Shown here piece by piece: positions 16,725 to 23,445 of a DNA stretch of 50,985 nucleotides. The translations under genes and the position numbers were made by a program. The DNA lies in NCBI GenBank assembly GCA_002702655.1, contig PABB01000013.1:1-50985 (forward strand), given 5' to 3'. This DNA comes from Planctomycetaceae bacterium. Lineage in GTDB: Bacteria; Planctomycetota; Planctomycetia; Pirellulales; Lacipirellulaceae. Every line of letters starts with the position of its first letter. The first letter of the stretch is position 1. The notes under the pieces were generated by a model, which ran no database searches, was not told the origin of the DNA, and was given only the letters and a program-made list of their open reading frames with translations.

Positions 16725-17984
16725 ATGAAAGTCCTCATCGCCGAAGACAACGCTCTGTATCGCGCGGTGCTGCAGCGCCACATCGAAAACTGGGGGCACG
16801 AGGCCGTCGTCGCCAAGGACGGAACCGCGGCCATGGAGATTCTCAACCGCGACGACGCGCCGCGGCTGGTCATCCTCGACTGGCAGATGCCCGGCATGGA
16901 CGGCATCGACGTGTGCCGAGCGGTGAAACGCGACCCCGACCACCCCTTCACCTACGTCGTGATGCTGACCAGCCGGGATGCGCAAGAAGACATTGTCGCA
17001 GGCCTGGACGCCGGCGCGGACGATTACTTGACCAAGCCGATCGAGCCGGCGTTGTTGCGAAGCCGGCTGGCCGCTGCCGAGCGGATCGTAAAGTTGGTGC
17101 CGCCGAAGGAGTGGGCGGTTCCGCGCATCGACGGCTACGATGTCGGGGAAATGATCGGCAAAGGGGTCTTCGCCACCGTCTGGAAGGCCGTCCGCCAGGC
17201 GACAGGCGAAACGGTGGCGTTGAAGATCATCCGCGTGGATCTGGCCACCGAGGACGTGTTTGGCCGCTTTGCGCGTGAAATTGAGTTGATGAAGCGGCTC
17301 GACCATCCCAACATCGCCAAGATTTACGACAGCCAGATCGACAAAACGCTGGGCTTCTACGCGGTCGAATTGATCGAAGGCGGCACGCTGGAAACGTTTG
17401 TCAAGCGGCAATCGCCCAAGCCGGCGGCGCTGCTGGTGCTGGTTTCCAAGGTCTGCGACGCCCTGGATCACGCACACCAACAAGGCGTCGTGCACAGGGA
17501 CTTGAAACCGTCGAACATCATGATGACCGCAGACGGCGAGCCGAAACTGGTGGATTTCGGACTGGCCCGCTCAATGTTCCGGGCTGCCGATTCCCAATCG
17601 GCCATGCACTCCATGGAAGGCACGGTGATTGGCACGCCGTTGTTCATGTCGCCCGAGCAGGCCCGCGGCCGGAACGAATCGATCGACGGGCGAGCGGATG
17701 TCTACGCCCTGGGAATTATTCTCTACGTCATGCTCTTGCGGAAGCATCCGCACAAGGTGAAGCATCACGATCCGTGGGAGACGATTCGACGGATTGCCGA
17801 AGAGCAGGCTCGGCCGCCGAGCGAATTGATGCCGGGGTTCAATCGAGACATCGAGCGCATCATGATGAAGGCGCTCGCCTCGAAGCCGGAGGATCGGTAC
17901 GCCACAGCCGGCGCATTTGGCAAGGCGATTCTTGATTACTTGAAACAACAGTTGCGCGAGCAGAGGCAAAAGTCACCCAAATAA
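16725..17984 (+). CDS. response regulator receiver fused to Ser/Thr protein kinase
   Basis: 419-aa protein of two domains. REC occupies residues 1-125 (MKVLIAEDNALYR, phospho-acceptor Asp52 in VILDWQMPGMDG, switch region VVMLTSR, Lys in DYLTKP). A complete Ser/Thr kinase occupies about 138-410: Gly loop IGKGVFATVW, Lys167 (VALKII), HRDLKPSNIM with Asp259, DFG Asp277, GTPLFMSPEQ and the helical C-lobe. It has no membrane segment. It starts 31 bp after the hybrid kinase stop. The direct inference is that phosphoryl transfer from the hybrid kinase HPT (or the next kinase) to Asp52 switches Ser/Thr kinase activity. All catalytic residues are present, so it should be active. Its targets are unknown; the ECF-linked kinase gene is separate and about 7 kb upstream. 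Confidence 0.93.
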   Translation: MKVLIAEDNALYRAVLQRHIENWGHEAVVAKDGTAAMEILNRDDAPRLVILDWQMPGMDGIDVCRAVKRDPDHPFTYVVMLTSRDAQEDIVAGLDAGADDYLTKPIEPALLRSRLAAAERIVKLVPPKEWAVPRIDGYDVGEMIGKGVFATVWKAVRQATGETVALKIIRVDLATEDVFGRFAREIELMKRLDHPNIAKIYDSQIDKTLGFYAVELIEGGTLETFVKRQSPKPAALLVLVSKVCDALDHAHQQGVVHRDLKPSNIMMTADGEPKLVDFGLARSMFRAADSQSAMHSMEGTVIGTPLFMSPEQARGRNESIDGRADVYALGIILYVMLLRKHPHKVKHHDPWETIRRIAEEQARPPSELMPGFNRDIERIMMKALASKPEDRYATAGAFGKAILDYLKQQLREQRQKSPK

Positions 17985-18187
17985 CGCGACCGATGCATCG
18001 ACCGCAACGCCAGCGCTCCGGCGTCGTCAGCGAGGCCGCACAAGCGTTGCCGGGCAGGCAGTACCGGCGACTGCTGTGATGAGCTAAAATGGCGTGCGTC
18101 GTCGACATAACGCGTCGACGCTCTCGCTCTTCCGCTTTTTTTTCGTGGCTCGACTTCACCTTGGAATCAGGTGCGCGGCGGCTCGCC

Positions 18188-19429
18188 ATGAGAGTGCTGA
18201 TCGCAGAAGACAATGCCTTGATGCGCCGAATGCTCGTTCGGACGCTGGAAGAGTGGGGATATGAAGTCGCCGCCGCCGCCAACGGCGAACGCGCCTGGCG
18301 GCTTTTCCAGCAACAGCCGTTCCAGCTACTGCTTACCGACTGGGTCATGCCGGAAACGGACGGCCTGGAACTGATTCGCCGGATTCGCTCCTCCGACTAC
18401 CGACGCTACGTGTATATCTTGCTGTTGACCGCGTTGTCGGAGAAGAGCGATCTGGTCGAAGGGATGGAAGCCGGCGCCGATGACTTTCTCGTCAAGCCGG
18501 TCGATCACGACGAGTTGCGCGTGCGGTTGCGCGAGGGGGAGCGAATCATCGGGCTCGAGCGCGCGCTGGCCGAGCAAAATCGTCAATTGCGAGACACCCA
18601 GGCGGCGCTCGTGCAGAGCGAGAAGCTCGCCGGGTTGGGACAGATGGCCGCGGGCATGGCTCACGAACTCAACAACCCCATCGCCGTGGTGTCGAACAAT
18701 CTGGCCGTGCTGCAGCGCGACGTCACTGCAGCCCTGGAGATCCTCGCTCTCTATCGATCGGCAGACGAGCACCTCCGCCGCGCCGCTCCAGAACTGGCCG
18801 CCCGGATTGCCCGCCTCGTTGACCAGTGCGACCTCCCCTGGATCGAATCCGAATCGACAAAGTTGTTCGAGCGGTCGTCAGCCGGGCTGAGCCGGGTGCG
18901 GGACATTGTGGAGAACTTGCGAAATTTTGCGCGACTCGATGCAGCCGAATCAGACGCCGTGGACGTGGCTGAAACGCTGCGGGCGGTTGCCGATATCGTG
19001 CGGCACGAGTTTGAGTCGCGAAACGTGGACCTGGTCGTCGACGCTTCCGGCGGGTTGATCGTCGAGTGCGAGCCGGCGAAGATCCAACAGGCGGTGCAGA
19101 ATCTGCTCGTCAACGCACTACAGGCAAGCGATGCGGGCGCGACGGTGCAACTGCGCGCCGCCGCCGCCGCGGAGGGGGCGATCATCGAAGTCGAGGACGC
19201 GGGCTGCGGCATCCCAGCGGCCGACTTGCCGCATCTGTTCGATCCATTCTTCACCACCCGCCCCGTCGGCGGCGGACAAGGCCTGGGGCTCGCCATCGCT
19301 CATGGAATCGTCCGCAACCACGGCGGCGAAATCGAAGTCGACAGTCAATTTGGAACTGGCAGCACGTTTCGCATCCTGCTGCCGCTGAAGCCGCCGAAAA
19401 CCGAAGCAAATTCCGGAGTCCTGCGATGA
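18188..19429 (+). CDS. receiver domain fused to histidine kinase (REC-HisKA-HATPase)
   Basis: 413-aa protein starting at ATG 18188 (MRVLIAEDNALMRR). The frame is open from 18089, but the added residues are not protein-like. REC is at residues 1-120 with Asp51 (LLTDWVMPETDG) and DDFLVKP. A coiled-coil-like linker (EQNRQLRDTQAALVQSEKLAGLGQ) leads to HisKA with His159 in GMAHELNNPIAVV. An insertion rich in acidic and Leu residues follows, then HATPase (VQNLLVNALQAS, DAGCGIP, GGGQGLGLAIAHG). It is cytoplasmic. Receiver-first kinases usually take input from another kinase, so the upstream hybrid kinase may act through it. Its stop overlaps the next start (ATGA), which indicates coupled translation. 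The 203-bp gap before it contains a 7-bp inverted repeat (CGTCGAC/GTCGACG) near 18100-18120. Confidence 0.92.
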   Translation: MRVLIAEDNALMRRMLVRTLEEWGYEVAAAANGERAWRLFQQQPFQLLLTDWVMPETDGLELIRRIRSSDYRRYVYILLLTALSEKSDLVEGMEAGADDFLVKPVDHDELRVRLREGERIIGLERALAEQNRQLRDTQAALVQSEKLAGLGQMAAGMAHELNNPIAVVSNNLAVLQRDVTAALEILALYRSADEHLRRAAPELAARIARLVDQCDLPWIESESTKLFERSSAGLSRVRDIVENLRNFARLDAAESDAVDVAETLRAVADIVRHEFESRNVDLVVDASGGLIVECEPAKIQQAVQNLLVNALQASDAGATVQLRAAAAAEGAIIEVEDAGCGIPAADLPHLFDPFFTTRPVGGGQGLGLAIAHGIVRNHGGEIEVDSQFGTGSTFRILLPLKPPKTEANSGVLR

Positions 19430-19983
19430 GCGCGAAACCTGCGGTGCTCTTGGTCGACGACGAGCCGGATATGCTGTCGTCGCTCGTCGGACTGCTGCGG
19501 CGGGAGTTCGAGGTGCACACCGCGGAGTCAGGCGAGCAGGCGTTGGAGATCATCGCCGCAAACGAAATCGACATTCTCATGACCGACCAGAGAATGCCGG
19601 GCATGACGGGGTCGTCGTTGCTGCAAAAGGTCTGCGAGCAGGATCGCGTACCAGTGCTGATCTTGTTCACCGGATACGCCGACATCAAGTCGGTGGTGGA
19701 CGCCGTGAATACCGGACAGTTGTTTCGCTACGTCACCAAGCCGTGGGATCCGGACGACCTGACTGAACTGCTTCACGCGGCCGCGACGGAGCGCCGGCAA
19801 CGAGTGGTCGCCGACCGCCTGGATGCCGAAGCCAGCCAATGCGCCGCGCTGGGGCGCGATCTGGTTGACCAACTGCGCGGAGCAGGCGACGTCGCCCCGA
19901 TCACGCTCGAGCGGTTCGTCGGGAGTTGCGATCGTTTGGCGGAGCTTTGCACGTCGCCGGACCGCGACAAGACGGGAGAGTGA
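19426..19983 (+). CDS. single-domain response regulator with C-terminal extension
   Basis: 185-aa protein whose ATG overlaps the stop of the REC-histidine kinase gene by 4 bp. The receiver (about 1-125) has LLVDDEPDML, phospho-acceptor Asp54 (ILMTDQRMPGMTG), the switch residues FTGY and the Lys in YVTKPWDPDDL. This wording is typical of receivers of RpfG-type regulators, but there is no HD-GYP or DNA-binding domain. The last 60 residues (about 126-185) are helical and charged, with no recognised family. It is probably the output or a phosphate sink of the adjacent kinases, acting through protein contacts. Confidence 0.9.
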   Translation: MSAKPAVLLVDDEPDMLSSLVGLLRREFEVHTAESGEQALEIIAANEIDILMTDQRMPGMTGSSLLQKVCEQDRVPVLILFTGYADIKSVVDAVNTGQLFRYVTKPWDPDDLTELLHAAATERRQRVVADRLDAEASQCAALGRDLVDQLRGAGDVAPITLERFVGSCDRLAELCTSPDRDKTGE

Positions 19984-19988
19984 CCGCC

Positions 19989-20486
19989 GTGGCGACGCGC
20001 GAACCCGTCATGCTGATCGTGCTCATTGAAACGGGCGAATTCCGCTGGTATGCGGCGGGCGTTGACCGCAACAGCGAGGTGACGCCATTGGTGCGATCGC
20101 CATCGAACGACCTTTCGCCCTACGTCGCGCAGCCGTACGACGAGCAGGTCAGCTTCCTGCGACATCGCCTGAGCGGCGTATTGCAGCGCGGCTGCGACCG
20201 CCTGTTTGGCCGCGGCCAGAAGCCGGCGCTTATCGTCCTTGTCGCCGACGGGCTGTTCCTCGAAGCCGTCCCCGAACTGACGCAGCGCGTCGCGGATCAC
20301 TTCGTCCAGTGGATGACCAACCCGCCTGTGGTCTTTCTGGTGCTGGGCCAATCCCGCGCGGACAAACGCGTCATCGCCGGGGATTGGCCCGCCGCGGAAC
20401 GTGCCGCGTTCGAGAAGGCCTGGCCGGCCTTGGCGGCGGCGCAGTCTCAAGAAGACCTGTGGGAGCTGATTGAGACCCGACGCTGA
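19989..20486 (+). CDS. conserved-looking protein of unknown function, last gene of the signalling cluster
   Basis: 165-aa soluble protein starting with GTG at 19989, with a good ribosome site (GGGAGAG) and a 5-bp gap from the response regulator stop. It reads VATREPVMLIVLIETGEF and contains a beta-rich first half, a DEQVSFLRHRLSGVLQRGCDRLFGR segment and a hydrophobic strand ALIVLVADG. I cannot assign a domain. The tight spacing puts it in the same transcript as the kinases, so a role in that pathway is likely by context. I have a weak impression that similar proteins occur in other planctomycetes. Confidence 0.7.
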   Translation: MATREPVMLIVLIETGEFRWYAAGVDRNSEVTPLVRSPSNDLSPYVAQPYDEQVSFLRHRLSGVLQRGCDRLFGRGQKPALIVLVADGLFLEAVPELTQRVADHFVQWMTNPPVVFLVLGQSRADKRVIAGDWPAAERAAFEKAWPALAAAQSQEDLWELIETRR

Positions 20487-20807
20487 GGTGTTCGGACTTC
20501 CTGCACACGACGCCGGGCCCCGCAGCGCGGTCCCTGTTGGGGGCGGGCTGGAAAAGAATTCGCACGTTCAACGGGGGGCCAGGACGATCTTTCACAAGCA
20601 TCTCGCGTGCAAAGCGGCGCGGTTGCGGGGCTGGCGAAATACTCACGCCAGAATGGAATGCAGCCGGCATTGCCTGTGGCAACCCGATTCTTGAGTCGTT
20701 GGTCGCGCCGTGGGCGTTTCTCGGCCAAGCTCACGCAGGGCGCTAGCGGTCTGCCTCAACCATGGCAGTTCGACGGGCAATGACGAAGTCGGCCTGCAAC
20801 CGGGAAC
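20487..20807. other. 321-bp convergent intergenic region; no gene seen
   Basis: This lies between the end of the signalling cluster and the end of the convergent esterase-like gene. No convincing frame or strong terminator hairpin was noticed. Confidence 0.5.
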
Positions 20808-21545
20808 TCACCGAACCGATCCTCGGCCTAACGCGTAGGCGATGTCGACGAGTCCCTCGGGGCCTAGTTTCGCGACCTCGACGGCCCCGTTGTTATGAAA
20901 GTGCGTATTGTCTTTGAGTCCCTCGGGGTACTTGCCCCATTCGCCGGGCTCCAGGTTCACGAAGTACCGCCAGTGGACTTGCTCTTGACCCTGTGCGGTG
21001 AGGAACTCCATCGAGCGCTTGTGCAAATCGAGTAAGGGAACCTCGATCCCGGCAGCGACCTCGGCGACGCTTCCGGGAAAGCCCTTGTGAGCGTGGCCAA
21101 GCACGCCGTCTTGCCAAGGGGCGTTGCGTGCGGCGGGCGTGACCAAGATTGGCAGAGCGCCTTTTTCGAGCGACTGGCTGACGTACAAGCGCAGGCGCTC
21201 CTTGAACCCAACGTCGACGAATTCGGGATGCCCGCGTTTCCTGTCGATTTCTGGCAGCCTGATGGAGGCGTCGTTGTGTCCGAACCGGATGAGCACCAAG
21301 TCGCCGGGAACCAGGCCGCGGTAGGCCGTGCGCCAACAGCCTTTTCCCGCTGCAAAAGTCCCGCCACCGTCGCAATGAGAGCCAGCCCGGCCTTCGTTGG
21401 CGACATAATTCAAAGCGAACCAGAGAATCTGCGTGCGAACCTCGGCCCGCGACGGGCAATCTGGCGACATTCGATCGCCGGTCTTTTCTGAGAGCGCATT
21501 CATCACGGCCTGATACTGCACCGCCGTTTCGGGGACGTGGTTCAA
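20808..21545 (-). CDS. SGNH hydrolase, rhamnogalacturonan acetylesterase-like, lacking the GDS block
   Basis: The C-terminal 150 residues match rhamnogalacturonan acetylesterases: VPGDLVLIRFGHNDAS (block III GHND), ILVTPAARNA, VPLLDLHKRSMEF, LEPGEWGKYPEGLKDNTHFHNNGA (block V DNTHF with Asp and His). The nucleophile Ser block (GDST near the N-terminus in intact enzymes) is absent. The first 75 residues (NHVPETAVQYQAVMNAL onward, including NYVANEGRAGSHCDGG) do not look like the family, and no signal peptide is present. The gene therefore seems to be a 3' part of an esterase joined to unrelated upstream sequence. It is probably inactive. Alternatively the N-terminal segment is a real but unknown domain. 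Confidence 0.6.
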   Translation of the reverse strand: MNHVPETAVQYQAVMNALSEKTGDRMSPDCPSRAEVRTQILWFALNYVANEGRAGSHCDGGGTFAAGKGCWRTAYRGLVPGDLVLIRFGHNDASIRLPEIDRKRGHPEFVDVGFKERLRLYVSQSLEKGALPILVTPAARNAPWQDGVLGHAHKGFPGSVAEVAAGIEVPLLDLHKRSMEFLTAQGQEQVHWRYFVNLEPGEWGKYPEGLKDNTHFHNNGAVEVAKLGPEGLVDIAYALGRGSVR

Positions 21546-21613
21546 TGGAGTGCGAGAAGTGACTTTCGGCTTGTCTTTCCGTCAAGCGGCGTGCTAGCTT
21601 AAGGACCTGTAGC

Positions 21614-21637
21614 GGCGGCAGGCGAAGGCTGCCCGCC
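21614..21637 (+). promoter_or_regulatory. imperfect hairpin in the leader of the GH43 gene
   Basis: GGCGGCAG and CTGCCCGCC flank a 7-nt loop and can pair with one bulge. It lies 30 bp before the GH43 start in the divergent region between esterase-like and GH43 genes. It may be a weak structure in the transcript or an operator. No regulator can be named. Confidence 0.25.
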
Positions 21638-21666
21638 TCGTCTTCTGGTCGCAACTCAGGACCGCA

Positions 21667-23445
21667 ATGCCAAGCCAAGGTCGTTCACTGCGCATCGCGC
21701 TTCTGTCGGTGCTGCTGCCTTGTCCGCTGCTGCTCGCGGCCGACCCCCAGCCTGCGAAGATGTTTCGCAGCGAAGGCAACCCCATTCTGGGCGACGGCAG
21801 CTACTACTCGGCCGACGCTGCGCCGCTGTCCGTTGACGACAAGCTTTACATCTACGCTGGCCATGACGAGCCGCCCCCGCACGCGGGAGGCTTCGTCATG
21901 CATGACTACGGAGTGTTCGTCACCAGCGATCCTTCGTCAGGCAAATGGCAGCTCTACCGCAACAGCCTTGATGCGGACGAGGTCTTCTCGTGGGCGACGG
22001 GCAACAACGCCTACGCCGGACACGCCATCCGCGGCCGCGACGGCAACTACTATTGGTATGTGCCGGTCGAGTCGAAGGATGCCGAGGCGCCCAACCGCAT
22101 GGCGATTGGCGTGGCCGTCTCGGACAGCCCCGTCGGTCCTTGGAAAGACCCGATCGGCAAACCGCTGCTCGCCTGGAGAGACGTGTTCGGGGACTCGAGG
22201 CGCGGCCAGGAAGTCATCGACCCCCACGTGTTCGCCGACGATGACGGCTCCGTTTTTCTGTACTGGGGCTCGTGGGGCGTGGCGCGGGTTGTTGAGCTGG
22301 ACCAATCCATGACCGCCCTCCAAGGCGAGATCGCCGTGATGTCCGGCCTCGAGGCGTTCTTCGAAGCCCCCTGGGTCTTCAAACGCAACGGGACCTACTA
22401 CTTGGCGTACGATTGGAAACGAGGCGGCTCGCAATGGACCCCGTCGAATTATCAGGCGGCCGTTGCCTACGCGACCTCCTCGTCTCCCACGGGTCCTTGG
22501 GATTTTCAGGGGATCATTCTCAGCGGCACTTCGGCGACAACCGTGCATCCGTCCATTGTTGAGCACGGAGGACGCTGGTGGATCACCTACCACACGCGCG
22601 ACGCCGCCAGCGGCGGGCATTTCCGACGCTCCGTCGCGATCGACGAAGTTCAATGGGACGGCGACCGCATCCGGCCGGTCGAGCAGACCTGGGCCGATCC
22701 GCCGGCGCTCCGGCTGACAAACAACCTCGCCCCTGAAGCGAAGGTCTCGGCGTCCTACACGGAGCAACCGCCGATGAGCCTGCACGCCCTGAACGACGGC
22801 CGACCGCCCGCTGTGCGGCTGCCTCCCGACCAGTGGGGCAACTACCGCGGCAACGAGTCGTCGAACGAGTCCGACTGGGTGCAATACGAATGGGACGTCC
22901 CGGTGCGAATCGCCGGCGTCGGCATTCAGTTCCATCGGGATCCCAACTGGATTCGCCCGCCGGCGAGTTGGAAGATTGAATATCGAGCCGACACGGGCGA
23001 CTGGCGGCCAGTCGAAGTCGCCGCTTTGCCCACGCAACCGGACCGGTGGCTTACGGTCGACTTCGAGCCAGTTACCGCCAGGGCGATTCGAGCCACCTTC
23101 TACGGACGCGAGGAAGGACAGTGTTACCACTCAGTGTCCGTGTCGGAGTGGGAGGTCTATTCGGCGCCTGCCGTCCAATTGCCGACGATCCAAGTTGCCA
23201 CGACAGTCGGCGAACCGCCGGAGTTGCCCGCGACGGTTCCACTGACGTTTCCCGGCGGCGAAACGCTTCCGACGCCCGTAACCTGGCGCAGCGTGCCCCC
23301 AGAGCAGTACGCCCAACCCGGGGCCTTCACCGTTGAGGGCAAGGCGGCGGGCCAGGCGACGGGCTACGTCGTCGCGCAGGTCGTTTGTCAGGCCGCACGC
23401 CCCGCGAAATCCTCGTCTGTCTCCCCCATTCGGAGCGCACCGTGA
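21667..23445 (+). CDS. secreted glycoside hydrolase family 43 with C-terminal carbohydrate-binding-like and Ig-like domains
   Basis: 592-aa protein with a signal peptide (IALLSVLLPCPLLLAA). The five-bladed propeller catalytic domain (about 30-345) has the GH43 triad positions: Asp50 (SYYSADAAPL), Asp185 (VIDPHVFADDDG) and Glu233 (FFEAPWVFK). Around residues 355-500 a galactose-binding-like (F5/8-type) module is suggested by ESDWVQYEWDVPVRIAGVGI and WKIEYRADTGDW. The end (about 505-575) resembles a Big_4-type bacterial Ig-like domain (LPATVPLTFPGGE, PVTWRSVPPEQYAQPGAF, VEGKA). Likely substrates are arabinan or xylan side chains, acting outside the cytoplasm. The stop overlaps the GTG of the next gene (GTGA), so the pair is translated together. 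Confidence 0.85.
   Translation: MPSQGRSLRIALLSVLLPCPLLLAADPQPAKMFRSEGNPILGDGSYYSADAAPLSVDDKLYIYAGHDEPPPHAGGFVMHDYGVFVTSDPSSGKWQLYRNSLDADEVFSWATGNNAYAGHAIRGRDGNYYWYVPVESKDAEAPNRMAIGVAVSDSPVGPWKDPIGKPLLAWRDVFGDSRRGQEVIDPHVFADDDGSVFLYWGSWGVARVVELDQSMTALQGEIAVMSGLEAFFEAPWVFKRNGTYYLAYDWKRGGSQWTPSNYQAAVAYATSSSPTGPWDFQGIILSGTSATTVHPSIVEHGGRWWITYHTRDAASGGHFRRSVAIDEVQWDGDRIRPVEQTWADPPALRLTNNLAPEAKVSASYTEQPPMSLHALNDGRPPAVRLPPDQWGNYRGNESSNESDWVQYEWDVPVRIAGVGIQFHRDPNWIRPPASWKIEYRADTGDWRPVEVAALPTQPDRWLTVDFEPVTARAIRATFYGREEGQCYHSVSVSEWEVYSAPAVQLPTIQVATTVGEPPELPATVPLTFPGGETLPTPVTWRSVPPEQYAQPGAFTVEGKAAGQATGYVVAQVVCQAARPAKSSSVSPIRSAP

Noticed and set aside
18099-18120. CGTCGAC/GTCGACG inverted repeat as an operator
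   Set aside because: Seven-base palindromes of this composition are common in such GC-rich DNA; no further support.
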